Source: Ponticoccus litoralis
GTDB lineage: Bacteria; Pseudomonadota; Alphaproteobacteria; Rhodobacterales; Rhodobacteraceae
Reading direction: 5' to 3'
DNA: 64,000 nt
NCBI RefSeq assembly: GCF_039769985.1
Contig: NZ_JBDNCH010000002.1
Location: 558,001-622,000 of the forward strand
Both the position numbers and the translations under genes were made by a program. Position 1 is the first letter of the stretch. Every line of letters starts with the position of its first letter. The notes below the pieces were generated by a model. It worked only from the letters and a program-made list of their open reading frames with translations, searched no databases and was not told the origin of the DNA. Below, in pieces: positions 1 to 7,972 of the stretch.

Positions 1-145
1 CGCTGCGCCGCGCCCGGTGGCTGGTCATGCCCCCCGCGCGGGCTTCGCGGTGCGGGGCACCGGCGGCGCCCTGCCCCGGGGCGTGACATCACGGCCTCTC
101 TCTGGCGCGCGGCAGCCGGGGGCCGCCCCCCGCATCGCCCGGCTC

Positions 146-847
146 TCAGATCCGCCCGTCCAGCCAGTCCGGCAGGTGGCCCACGTCCGGCAGCACCACA
201 TCGGCCAGGGGCGCCAGCGTCTCGCGGCCCGCAACGCCGGTCAGCACCCCCACGCACAGCATGCCCGCCGCGCGCCCGGCCTTCAGGTCATGCGTGCTGT
301 CGCCGACCATCACCGTCTGTCCCGGCGCCACGCCCACCGCCCGGCAGAAGGCCAGCAGCGGCGCCGGAGAGGGCTTGGCGCCAAAGCCGCTGTCGGCGCC
401 CGCGATGAAGTCGAACATGTTCACCACGCCGACCTCGGCCAGATGCGCGCGGGCCACGGCTTCGTCGTCGTTGGTCATCACCCCAAGGTCGAGATCGCGC
501 GCCGACAGCAGGGCCAGGAAGGGCACCAGCGCCACCGCCTCGACCAGCGGCGCCGCCGCCGCATGGGCCACCAGCCGCTCTTCGACGCGGGCCGCCGTCC
601 AGCCCGGCAGCGCCCGCAACAGGCAGTCCGCGACCTCGCGGTTGGTGCCCGCGATCACCGGGCTGTCGGGCAGGAACCGCGCGGCAGCAAGATCATAGCG
701 CACCGTCAGGGCAAGATCGCGGGCGTGCTCGGTATCGCCCGCCGACAGGTCCTCGATCACCCGCATGCCCCAACCGTCCCAGGTTGCGCCGAAATCGAAA
801 AGGGTGCCGTCCTTGTCGAAGAGAACCGCCGCGATGCTGCGCCTCAT
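146..847 (-). CDS. HAD-family hydrolase, phosphoglycolate-phosphatase-like
   Basis: This 233-residue protein is a haloacid-dehalogenase superfamily phosphatase acting on a small phosphorylated metabolite in the cytoplasm. Motif I (DKDGTLFDF, about residues 11-19), motif II (VMTNDD), the motif III lysine in AKPSPAPL and motif IV (GDSTHDLKAG) are all visible, with a helical cap between motifs I and II. I chose the ATG giving MRRSIAAVLFDKDG because the reading frame upstream belongs to the DUF3572 gene, whose TGA overlaps this ATG (ATGA), implying translational coupling. The real substrate is not shown by the sequence. Phosphoglycolate phosphatase is the usual automatic name and is only an inference. 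Confidence 0.85.
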   Translation of the reverse strand: MRRSIAAVLFDKDGTLFDFGATWDGWGMRVIEDLSAGDTEHARDLALTVRYDLAAARFLPDSPVIAGTNREVADCLLRALPGWTAARVEERLVAHAAAAPLVEAVALVPFLALLSARDLDLGVMTNDDEAVARAHLAEVGVVNMFDFIAGADSGFGAKPSPAPLLAFCRAVGVAPGQTVMVGDSTHDLKAGRAAGMLCVGVLTGVAGRETLAPLADVVLPDVGHLPDWLDGRI

Positions 848-1129
848 GTCCAATGCACCGCCTCGCCGCCGGGCAGCGCCGCGCGGGCCTGCATCGGGGT
901 GTCGTAACGCAGCCCCGCCGCGTCGCAGAAGCCGGTGATCCAGGCATCGTCCATCAGGATGAAGTCCAGCACCGAGCCCTGAAAGGCGGGATCTTCCAGC
1001 CCGGCGCGGAAGTCCGCCTCGCTGGCGCCCGTGGCCCCAAGAAAGACCGGCAGAAGCTCTTCGTTGCCCGCCAGCCAGTGCCACCGCCTGCAGGCCCGTG
1101 GTTTCGGCGGTTTCCCGCGACATCGTCAT
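844..1129 (-). CDS. DUF3572 family protein, frameshifted in this sequence
   Basis: The start reads MTMSRETAETTGLQAVA. After a one-base disruption near 1079 the next frame continues WLAGNEELLPVFLGATGAS and ends ...GGEAVHWT, which is the usual DUF3572 pattern of about 95 residues. Removing one base (A or an adjacent C at 1078-1080) restores a single frame ending in a TGA that overlaps the HAD start codon. DUF3572 proteins are small alphaproteobacterial proteins of unknown function. An upstream in-frame ATG at 1162 (MVKKPFRELNQ) would lengthen the protein and is less likely. The break looks like a sequence error rather than decay, because codon use and the coupled stop/start are intact. Confidence 0.65.
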
Positions 1130-1241
1130 TTGATTCAGTTCTCGAAAGGGTTTCTTAACCATTCTTCATCAAATCTGAGCGTGATCGAAAGTGCAAGGGC
1201 AGCGCCGGTGCCGCGGCGCGGAATAGGAGCAGCCGGAAGCC

Positions 1242-2712
1242 ATGACAGGGCGCATCCTGATCGTCGACGCCGTGCCGACCAACCGCATTGTGCTTCGGGT
1301 GAAGCTGTCCGCCGCCTTCTACGAGGTGACGCAGGCGGCCAGCGGCGCCGCGGCCCTTGCCGCGGTGCGGTCAGCCATGCCCGACCTCGTGCTGAGTGCC
1401 GCCGCGCTTCCCGACATGACCGGCCCTGCACTTTGCGCCGACCTGCGCCGGCGCGACCCGCGCGCCGCGCCCCCGGTGGTGATCCTGCACGACGGCGACG
1501 ACCCGGCAGAGCGCCTGGCCTCGCTCGCCGCCGGTGCCGACGAGGTGCTGTCGCGCCCCTTCGAGGACAAGGTGATGCTGGCCCGCCTGCGCGCGCTTCT
1601 GCGGGAACGCAACGCCGAGGCGGAACTTGAACTGCGCGAGGACACGCGGCGCGCCTTCGGCCTGGCCGAGGCGGGCAGCGATTTCACCGGCCCGGGCGTC
1701 GTGCATCTGATCGCGCAATCCGGGCTTGCCGCCACCGTGGCGCTGGCGGCGGGGCTGCAGGACCGGATTGCCGACCGGGTGGTCCAGGTCGATCCCGGCA
1801 AGGCGCTGCGCACCCTGCCCGCGCCCGACGTGGTCGTCGTGGCCGAGGCCCCGGGCTGCGGTGGCGAGGGGCTGTCGCTGCTGCCGCAGCTGCGCGCCAA
1901 CCGCGCGACGCGGCACTCCGGCCTGATCTACATCGCCCGACTCGCTGGAACCGCGCGAGGCGGCCAGCGCGCTGGACATGGGGGCCAACGACATCCTCAC
2001 CGACGGGCCGGATCTCGACGAGCTGGCGGTCCGGCTGAAACGGCAGATCCGGCGCAAGCGCACCAACGACCGGCTGCGGGCGAACATGCAGGACGGGCTG
2101 CGGGCCGCCGTTCTGGACCCGCTCACCGGGCTGTTCAACCGCCGCTACGCCCTGCCCCACCTGTCGCGGCTGTCGGAACGGGCCATCGCCAAGCGGCGGC
2201 CCTACGCGGTGCTCATGGCCGATATCGACCGCTTCAAGTGGGTCAACGATGTGCATGGCCACGCCGGCGGCGATGCCGTCCTGCAGGTGCTGGCACAGCG
2301 CTTGCGCGGCACCCTGCGCGCCGCCGACCTGATCGCCCGCTGGGGCGGAGAGGAATTCCTGATCGCCATGCCCGATGCCGACCGTTGCGCGGCGCTGGCC
2401 ACGGCAGAGCGGCTGTGTGCGATCATGGCGGCGCAGCCGGTGCGCCTGCCGGGCGGCGCCTCGGTCGGCCTGACCCTCTCGATCGGGGTGGCCACCCCGT
2501 TGCGGTCGGGCGAGGACCAGCCCATGGACCTGATCGAACGGGCGGACGACGCGCTTTACGCGGCCAAGAATGCCGGGCGCAACACCGTCGTTCTGGCCGA
2601 TACGGTCCGCGCCCTGCCGGACCTGCGCAAGCGGCCCCTGCCACCGGACGGCCTGCCGCCCGCCCATGACATCCCCCTGCCCGGGGGCCTCGCCCGGGGC
2701 GGAAAGGGATAG
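1242..2712 (+). CDS. pleD: PleD-like response regulator / diguanylate cyclase, frameshifted
   Basis: The architecture is two receiver domains (about residues 1-125 and 150-270) followed by a GGDEF domain (about 300-460). It would make cyclic di-GMP. The active-site motif is GGEEF in RWGGEEFLIAMP, and an RxxD product-inhibition site (RAAD) lies five residues before it, so the cyclase looks functional. The first receiver lacks the phospho-acceptor: the acidic pair is VDA and the expected LDVMLP is LSAAALP. The second receiver is also degenerate. A one-base insertion near 1940 breaks the frame between IYIA and SLEPREAASALDMGANDIL; repaired, the product is about 489 residues. The start has a GGAAG ribosome-binding site. 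Confidence 0.8.
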
Positions 2713-2774
2713 GCCCGGGGCCCGCAGCCGGGCCGTCACAGGCGCCGAGGGCTCCGCCCGTTCAACCTGCCGTG

Positions 2775-3025
2775 TCTCGCCCGCCAGCGCGCCGCAAGCC
2801 TCGGGCCAGCGCACCGCCCGTCGCGGTCATCGCGCCGCAGGCCACAGGCCAACGCCGCCTGTCCCGGCCATTGCATCGCCAGCCACAAGTCAGCGCGCAT
2901 TACCCGCCCCGGTCATCGCGCCGTAAGCCTCGGGCCAGCGTGTATCACCCGCCCCGGTCATCGCACCACACGCCTCAGGCCAACGTCGCCTGCCCCGGTC
3001 ATCGCGCCGCAGGCCTCGGCCCTTG
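2775..3025. repeat. Degenerate tandem repeat, about six units of 41-45 bp
   Basis: The intergenic stretch after pleD repeats a unit of the form cccggtcatcgcgccgca followed by agcctcgggccagcg. The cggtcatcgc anchor, or a close variant, starts at 2824, 2865, 2910, 2955 and 2996, giving spacings of 41, 45, 45 and 41 bp. A further partial unit lies before 2824. The 45-bp units encode a repeated RWPEACGAMTGAG peptide on the minus strand, but the 41-bp units break that frame, so I do not think it is coding. Confidence 0.7.
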
Positions 3026-3049
3026 CGCCCACGCCCGACGTTCAGACCG

Positions 3050-3550
3050 TCAGTCCCGGCCACCCTTCTTGCGAAAACGCTCGAAGCGCGCCGCGTATTC
3101 CGCCAGCACCACTTCCAGACGGTCCGCATAGGCCGCCCGGTCCTCGGGCGACAGCGCCGTCACGTAGTCCAGCAGCACCCTCTCGCCACGCTGCCGCCGC
3201 TCATCCGCGCGCGCGCCCTGTTCCGCCAGCACGCGGCCAAAGCCTTCGGCATCGAAGGGTTCGGCCCGCAGCGCATCCAGCGCCGCGTGGTATTCGCCCA
3301 GCACGTCCGGGCGCCCGTCCGCCGCGCGATCCGCGCGATACCGCTGCCGCAGGGCCTGCCAGACCTCGCCGCGCTGCTCTTCGTCGAAGGCGCGCGTATA
3401 GGGCGCCACCGGGTCGCGGTCATGGCCATGCCGGGGCGGCCCCTTGAACAGGAAGCCCGCGAACAGCCCCGCCACCGCCAGGTTCAGGGCCAGCGAGGCA
3501 AACAGCACGATCCTCAACCAGGGCCGCATCGGCCCACGCATGTCACTCAT
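3050..3550 (-). CDS. Periplasmic heavy-metal-sensor-like protein (CpxP/Spy-like)
   Basis: The 166-residue protein has an N-terminal membrane anchor (LRIVLFASLALNLAVAGLFAGFLF, roughly 12-35) followed by a helical Arg/Glu-rich domain containing paired LSPEDRAAYADRLE-type helices, as in the Spy/CpxP/heavy-metal-resistance (metal_resist) fold. Such proteins act as periplasmic chaperones or metal/envelope-stress sensors. It starts four bases after the anti-sigma-like gene ends and is the last gene of the apparent EF-hand/sigma/anti-sigma operon, so it probably modulates or responds to that sigma factor. The metal specificity is unknown. Confidence 0.75.
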   Translation of the reverse strand: MSDMRGPMRPWLRIVLFASLALNLAVAGLFAGFLFKGPPRHGHDRDPVAPYTRAFDEEQRGEVWQALRQRYRADRAADGRPDVLGEYHAALDALRAEPFDAEGFGRVLAEQGARADERRQRGERVLLDYVTALSPEDRAAYADRLEVVLAEYAARFERFRKKGGRD

Positions 3551-3553
3551 CCC

Positions 3554-3922
3554 CTAGCCTCCGATCATCGCGAGGTCATAGGCGCTGACCGGGTCCACGC
3601 CCAATTGCCCCAGCCCCGCCTGCTGACTATCCCAGAGCGCGCTCATGCCCTCCGGCGGGCTGACGCCCAGCCAGACCCCGGCGGCACAGGCCACGGCCAG
3701 CCCGGCCAGCCCCGGCCAGCCGCCCAGGGCCTGTCGCAGCCCGGACCAAAGCCCCGGCCCCATCCGCTGCGCCCCGGCCTTCAGACGTCCGGCCTGCGCC
3801 AGCTGTTCGTCCAGCGCGCCCTCTGTCAGCCGCGCCAGGAAGGCCGCATCCGGCTGCGGCGGCGTCTCGCGGGCCGCGGCAAAGAAGGCGTCAAGCCCGC
3901 TGTCATCCCTGCGCTCAGTCAT
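3554..3922 (-). CDS. Putative membrane anti-sigma factor
   Basis: The 122-residue protein has a cytoplasmic N-terminal part (DDSGLDAFFAAARETPPQPDA...) and a single transmembrane segment near residues 70-90 (WPGLAGLAVACAAGVWLG), then a short periplasmic tail. The start MTERRDDS overlaps the end of the ECF sigma gene by 8 bases, a typical sigma/anti-sigma arrangement. There is no HxxxCxxC zinc anti-sigma motif, so it is not ChrR- or RseA-zinc-like. Function is inferred from size, topology and position only. Some databases label this family with unrelated enzyme names, which the sequence does not support. Confidence 0.6.
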   Translation of the reverse strand: MTERRDDSGLDAFFAAARETPPQPDAAFLARLTEGALDEQLAQAGRLKAGAQRMGPGLWSGLRQALGGWPGLAGLAVACAAGVWLGVSPPEGMSALWDSQQAGLGQLGVDPVSAYDLAMIGG

Positions 3923-4502
3923 CGTCTTGGTATCCCAAAGCCTCGCGCTGCCCACACAGCAGCGCCTCCAGTGCCCGTTTGCCCCGCGCCGTCAGACTTT
4001 CGACCGCACGCGGGCCGATGTCCATGATCCCGGCGATCTCGGGGTTGGACAGCCCCTCGATATGGCGCAGGATCACCGCCTGCCGCTGCCGGTCCGGCAG
4101 TTGGCTCAGCGCCGTCTGCAGGGCCTCGGCCCGCGCGTGTTGCTGCATCCCCTCCAGCGCCGAGGGCCTGTCGTCCTCCGGCTCGGGGATCGCGTCCAGC
4201 GCCGGGCCGCTGCGCCGCCGCCGCATCCGGTCGATGCAGAGGTTCGCCGTCACCCGGTACAGCCAGGTCGAGACCTGCGCCTCGCCCGCCCGCCAGTCCG
4301 GCGCGATCCGCCAGAGCTTCAGCAGGGCCTCCTGCGTCACGTCCTCGGCCTCGGCCCGGTCACCGCCCAGCATCCGCGTGGCATGGGCAAAGACCCGGGG
4401 CGCCAGCCGCGCCGTCAGCGCCCGCGCAGCCTCGGCCCGGCCCGCCGCGTAGTCGGCGAGAAGCTCTTCGTCGCTGCGGTCGCTCATGGCGTCAAACGGC
4501 AT
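3915..4502 (-). CDS. ECF-type RNA polymerase sigma factor
   Basis: The 195-residue protein carries a sigma-70 region 2 (DVTQEALLKLWRIAPDW, about residues 60-76) and a region 4 helix-turn-helix (LPDRQRQAVILRHIEGLSNPEIAGIMDI, about 137-164). Region 3 is absent, which defines group 4 (ECF) sigma factors. I chose MPFDAMSDRSDEE; MSDRSDEE at 4487 is a possible alternative, and neither has a strong ribosome-binding site. It is translationally coupled to the anti-sigma-like gene and sits downstream of the secreted EF-hand protein. A role in an envelope, metal or calcium stress response is inferred from the neighbours. Confidence 0.85.
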   Translation of the reverse strand: MPFDAMSDRSDEELLADYAAGRAEAARALTARLAPRVFAHATRMLGGDRAEAEDVTQEALLKLWRIAPDWRAGEAQVSTWLYRVTANLCIDRMRRRRSGPALDAIPEPEDDRPSALEGMQQHARAEALQTALSQLPDRQRQAVILRHIEGLSNPEIAGIMDIGPRAVESLTARGKRALEALLCGQREALGYQDDD

Positions 4503-4606
4503 CTCTGCGGGCGGTCCATTCCTCTGCGCTAGCGGCAAGGCCGGCAAAGCGCAATCCTGTCGGGGGTGAAGCGGCGCGACCCGCGCGGGGCCGCGCCGGG
4601 AAGGCC

Positions 4607-5323
4607 TCAGCGGCCCTCGACCCACCCCGGTGTGCCCCGGCCCCGCTCATGGCCCCGTTCATGGCCGCGTTCATCGCCGTGGTGTTCGCCGTGCCGGTAT
4701 CCCTGCATGGGTCCCTTGCGGTCGCCGTCGCGATGCATGCCATGCGCGCCCTCCGGACGATGCGCCCCCCGCTCGGCCATGCGCTTGCGCGGCGCCTGCA
4801 GTTCCTCTTCGGTCAGGGCACCGTCGCCATCGGTGTCGAGCCGGTCGAGGATCCGGTCGAAGCGGCTGGTCTCGGGCTGCACGCCCGAAATCTCGTCAAG
4901 CGACAGCTGCCCGTCGCCATCGGCGTCCATGCGCGCGATCAGGGCCGCCTGCCGGGCGGCGCGGCGCATCTCTTCGCGCTCGGCGCGCAGGGCCTCGGCA
5001 TAGGCAGAGACCTCCTCCGGCGACAGCAGCCCGTTGCCATCCGCATCCGCCGCCTCGAAGCGTTCGGCCTGGCGGGCCTCGACCTCTTCGACCGTCACGC
5101 GACCGTCGCCATCGGCATCGTAGCTGAGGATCGGCATGCCGAAGCCCGGGCCGCCGTGACCGCCGCGCGGCGCCTGCGCCATCGGGCGCTCGGCGGGCCG
5201 GGCCTGCGCCGGGGGCTGGTCCGGGGCCTGCGCCGGAGACTGCGCTTGCGCCAGTGCGAGGCCTGCCGATCCCGTCATCAGGACCAGCGCGAGGCCGGTC
5301 ATCGAAAGAGCCGTCGTCTTCAT
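4607..5323 (-). CDS. Secreted EF-hand calcium-binding protein
   Basis: The 238-residue protein has a Sec signal peptide (MKTTALSMTGLALVLMTGSAGLALA) and a Pro/Gln/Ala-rich linker. Four canonical EF-hand loops follow: DADGDGRVTVEE, DADGNGLLSPEE, DADGDGQLSLDE and DTDGDGALTEEE. The tail is His/Arg/Gly-rich (GHERGHERGRG) and could bind metal. The start is fixed by a strong GGAAGGAA ribosome-binding site 7 bases upstream. It is first in an apparent operon with the ECF sigma factor, anti-sigma and CpxP-like genes, so it may buffer or sense periplasmic calcium for that system. An inverted repeat shared with other secreted-protein promoters lies about 120 bp upstream. Confidence 0.85.
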   Translation of the reverse strand: MKTTALSMTGLALVLMTGSAGLALAQAQSPAQAPDQPPAQARPAERPMAQAPRGGHGGPGFGMPILSYDADGDGRVTVEEVEARQAERFEAADADGNGLLSPEEVSAYAEALRAEREEMRRAARQAALIARMDADGDGQLSLDEISGVQPETSRFDRILDRLDTDGDGALTEEELQAPRKRMAERGAHRPEGAHGMHRDGDRKGPMQGYRHGEHHGDERGHERGHERGRGTPGWVEGR

Positions 5324-5435
5324 TGCAAGTTCCTTCCGTCTTGCCGTTATCGCAGGAACGACAGGCTCTTCCCCGCCGTCCATGGCTCTTTCACGCAGCC
5401 CGTCGGCGATCCCGTCGCGGGAATCCGCGGCGCCG

Positions 5436-5453
5436 GATCACGTCGCCGTGAGG
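5436..5453. promoter_or_regulatory. Inverted repeat GATCACG-TCGC-CGTGA, copy 1
   Basis: The arms TCACG and CGTGA flank a 4-base centre. The site sits between the divergent EF-hand gene (about 120 bp upstream) and the DUF983 gene (about 100 bp upstream). The same dyad recurs at 24327-24344 and 26378-26395. Confidence 0.45.
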
Positions 5454-5547
5454 CCGCGCGTGCTGTGACATCCCGACGCAAGGGCATCTTGTACCCTTTC
5501 GGCGCCGCCGTCGCGGGTCCATCTTCCGGCCAAAATACGAGGGTGAC

Positions 5548-5937
5548 ATGACCATTCAGGACAAGGAACACACGCGCGATCCGCTTTGGTCCGCGCTATG
5601 GAAAGGCTGGCGCTGCCGCTGCCCCAACTGCGGCTCGGGTCCGATGCTGACCGGCTATCTCAAGGTTCGCGACACCTGCCCGGTCTGCCGCGAGGCCCTG
5701 CACCACCACCGCGCCGACGACGGCCCGGCCTACCTGACGATCCTGATCGTCGGGCATATCATGGCGCCGATGCTGCACGTGGTCTTCACCACCTTCCGCC
5801 CCGACCCGCTGACCCTGTTCACGATCTTTGCGGTTGGCTGCGTGGCGCTGTCGCTTTACCTTCTGCCGCGACTGAAGGGGGTCGTGGTGGCCTTCCAATG
5901 GGTGCGCGGCATGCATGGTTTCGACCCGCACCCCTGA
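5548..5937 (+). CDS. DUF983 family membrane protein
   Basis: The 129-residue protein begins with a zinc-ribbon-like pair of CxxC motifs (CRCPNC and CPVC, about residues 23-47), followed by the conserved HHHRADDGPAYLTI stretch and two hydrophobic segments (about 58-82 and 86-105). This is the standard DUF983 layout, found mainly in alphaproteobacteria and without an established function. It is followed after 15 bases by the NUDIX gene, so the two are probably co-transcribed. Confidence 0.85.
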   Translation: MTIQDKEHTRDPLWSALWKGWRCRCPNCGSGPMLTGYLKVRDTCPVCREALHHHRADDGPAYLTILIVGHIMAPMLHVVFTTFRPDPLTLFTIFAVGCVALSLYLLPRLKGVVVAFQWVRGMHGFDPHP

Positions 5938-5952
5938 CGGGGGATCTGCGTG

Positions 5953-6666
5953 ATGAGTGACCGGACAGCCGCCGCCGAAGGCCCGCCGATCCGCGATGCC
6001 GCCACGGTCATCGTGCTGCGCGACCGCGACACCCGGCCCCGGGTGCTGATGGGCCAGCGCGGCGCCAAGGCCGCCTTCATGCCGAACAAGTTCGTCTTTC
6101 CCGGCGGCGCGGTGGATGCGGGCGACCGCGCCGTGCCGCTGGCCACGCCGCTGACCCCGGTCTGCACCGCGCGGCTGGAGGACGATGCCCCCGCCGGCAT
6201 CGCCCACAGCCTTGCCGTTGCGGCGATCCGCGAGCTTTGGGAGGAAACCGGGCAGCTGCTGGGCCGCCGGGCACCCTGGCCCGACACGGTGCCCACCGAC
6301 TGGCTGCCCTTCGCGGGCGCGGGCCTGCGGCCCTCGGCCGAGCACCTGCAATTCGTGTTCCGCGCCATCACGCCGCCGGGCCTGCCGCGCCGCTTCGACG
6401 CGCGGTTCTTCCTTCTGGACGCCGAGGCGCTGGTCTCGGACCCGGACGATTTCTCCGAGGCCGAGGACGAGCTGGCCCATCTGCAATGGATCGAGGTCGA
6501 CCGGGTGCGGGACTTCGACCTGCCCTTCATCACCGAAGTGGTGCTGGCCGAGGTCGCCGCCCGCGCCCGCGACGAGGCGCCGCCGGAATCGGTTCCCTTC
6601 TTCCACAATGACGCGGAAGAGAGCCTGTTCCTGCGCCTGCATGGCAGACCGATGCGCGAGGACTGA
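5953..6666 (+). CDS. NUDIX hydrolase
   Basis: This 237-residue protein hydrolyses a nucleoside diphosphate linked to another moiety. The Nudix box is split by an insertion: KFVFPGGAVDAGD is followed about 40 residues later by AAIRELWEETGQLLG, giving the conserved REXXEEXG core. This arrangement is seen in the NUDT8/NUDT19-like subgroup. A GTG at 5950 immediately precedes the ATG at 5953; I chose the ATG, with a GGGGGA ribosome-binding site. The substrate is not deducible. A pair of dyad symmetries begins 10 bases after its stop codon and may terminate transcription. Confidence 0.85.
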   Translation: MSDRTAAAEGPPIRDAATVIVLRDRDTRPRVLMGQRGAKAAFMPNKFVFPGGAVDAGDRAVPLATPLTPVCTARLEDDAPAGIAHSLAVAAIRELWEETGQLLGRRAPWPDTVPTDWLPFAGAGLRPSAEHLQFVFRAITPPGLPRRFDARFFLLDAEALVSDPDDFSEAEDELAHLQWIEVDRVRDFDLPFITEVVLAEVAARARDEAPPESVPFFHNDAEESLFLRLHGRPMRED

Positions 6667-6675
6667 CCGGGGGCG

Positions 6676-6721
6676 CCGAATTCTTTGAAAGAATTCGGGC
6701 CGTTTTCCGTATCGGAAAACG
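6676..6721. repeat. Paired dyad element (two adjacent hairpins), copy 1
   Basis: The first dyad has arms CCGAATTCTTT (6676-6686) and AAAGAATTCGG (6688-6698). The second has arms CGTTTTCCG (6701-6709) and CGGAAAACG (6713-6721) around TAT. The element follows the NUDIX stop codon. A closely related pair lies at 60111-60160. It could act as a terminator or mRNA-stabilising element; its function is unproven. Confidence 0.65.
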
Positions 6722-6965
6722 CCGCCGCCAGCCGGAAAGGCCGCGCGCGGCCAGCGGCGCCTCGCCAGACCCCGTGCCAGCCAGGCCCCCGCCCGCGCCC
6801 CCCGCGGGGCTGCCTTCCCGCTTCGGGCCTTCAGGCAGGAAGAGGCGACGGTTTTACCCCCGCGCGCGATCACTGCCCTGCCTTGGCGCCTTTGGACCAC
6901 CAGCCCCGGCGCCCGCACCAGAAAGGCTCTGGTCCCGTTCGGCGGCGCGGGGTATGCAGCGGGGC

Positions 6966-7733
6966 ATGCTCAATACGCTTTCCTACGGCACCCCCGGCGA
7001 CATTCCCCTCGTGATCGTGCACGGCCTGTTCGGATCCGGGCGCAACTGGGGGGTGATCGCCCGGCGGCTCTCGGACCGCTGGCACGTGCTGACCCCGGAT
7101 ATGCGCAACCACGGCGACAGCCCGCGCTCTGAGTGCCACGGCTATCCCGAGCTTGCCGGCGATCTCGCCGAGCTGATCGACGCGCATGGCGGGCGCGCCC
7201 ATGTGGTCGGCCATTCCATGGGCGGCAAGGCCGCCATGGCGCTTGCGCTGATGCACCCCGAACGGGTGGCCTCGCTGCTGGTGGCCGATATCGCACCGGT
7301 CTCCTACGGGCACAGCCAGATGCCCTTTATCGAGGCGATGCGCGCCGTCGACCTGTCGCGGGTCGAGAAGCGTTCGGACGCGGTGGCCCAGCTTGCCCCG
7401 ACCGTGGCGGACAAGAGCCTGCAGAGCTTCTTCACCCAGTCGCTGGATCTGAAGGAACGGCGGTGGAAGTTGAACCTGGATGCGCTGGCCGCCGAGATGC
7501 CGAAGATCCTTTCCTTCCCGGATCTGGACGGGCACTACAGCGGGCCGACGCTGTTCCTGTCGGGCGGGCAGTCCGACTATGTCCGGCCCGAGCATCGCGA
7601 GACCATCCGCGGCTCTTTCCCGAAGGCGCGCTTCGCGAAGATGCCGCAGGCCGGGCATTGGCTGCATGCGGACGACCCGCGCGGGTTCGAGGCCTCTGTC
7701 CGGGCCTTCCTCGACGCGGTCGCAAAGGGCTGA
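6966..7733 (+). CDS. Alpha/beta-fold hydrolase, YbfF-like esterase
   Basis: The 255-residue enzyme has the oxyanion region IVHGLFGSGRNW, the nucleophile elbow GHSMGG (about residues 77-82) and the C-terminal catalytic histidine in AGHWLH. The DMRNHGDSP segment is typical of the YbfF/PMI carboxylesterase group that acts on short acyl esters. ATGs at 6954 and 6966 are both possible; I chose the latter (MLNTLSYG) by family length. The in-frame extension further upstream is shadow sequence. It stands alone, with a dispersed repeat element just downstream. Confidence 0.85.
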   Translation: MLNTLSYGTPGDIPLVIVHGLFGSGRNWGVIARRLSDRWHVLTPDMRNHGDSPRSECHGYPELAGDLAELIDAHGGRAHVVGHSMGGKAAMALALMHPERVASLLVADIAPVSYGHSQMPFIEAMRAVDLSRVEKRSDAVAQLAPTVADKSLQSFFTQSLDLKERRWKLNLDALAAEMPKILSFPDLDGHYSGPTLFLSGGQSDYVRPEHRETIRGSFPKARFAKMPQAGHWLHADDPRGFEASVRAFLDAVAKG

Positions 7734-7782
7734 GGACCGCCCCCCGGCAGCGGGCGGAGGGGGCCCTGCCCCCGCTGCGCTC

Positions 7783-7810
7783 CCCCGAGGGTATTTGGAC
7801 CAAGAAGAAG
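7783..7810 (+). repeat. Dispersed GAGGGTATTTGGACCAAGAAGAAG element, copy 1
   Basis: A G/C-rich hairpin region (ggggccctgccccc) is followed by the conserved ccccgagggtatttggacc and aagaagaag motif. It lies between the convergent esterase and LysR genes. Related copies occur at about 15968, 17301, 21424 and 29629. Confidence 0.65.
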
Positions 7811-7972
7811 CAGGGGGCTGCGTCCGGCCTGCGATCCGGGGTGATGAGGACAGGGGGCTGCCTGGCCTCGGGGTGCCGGGGCGCGCTGATTTTCGGAAAG
7901 CTGAAACGGCGCATCCCGGTTCGTGAATGCGGGCCGGGACGTGGCATCCTGCCTGCACTGGCGCGGCCTGCC

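Noticed and set aside
1155..1162. CtrA half-site TTAACCAT upstream of pleD
   Set aside because: Only one half-site is present without the second TTAA at the usual spacing, so chance occurrence is likely.
2775..3025. Possible CRISPR array
   Set aside because: Units are degenerate along their whole length and directly adjacent; there are no constant repeats with unique spacers and no cas genes.
3554..3922. Zinc-binding (ChrR/RsrA-type) anti-sigma factor
   Set aside because: There is no HxxxCxxC motif; only a transmembrane segment and gene position support an anti-sigma role.
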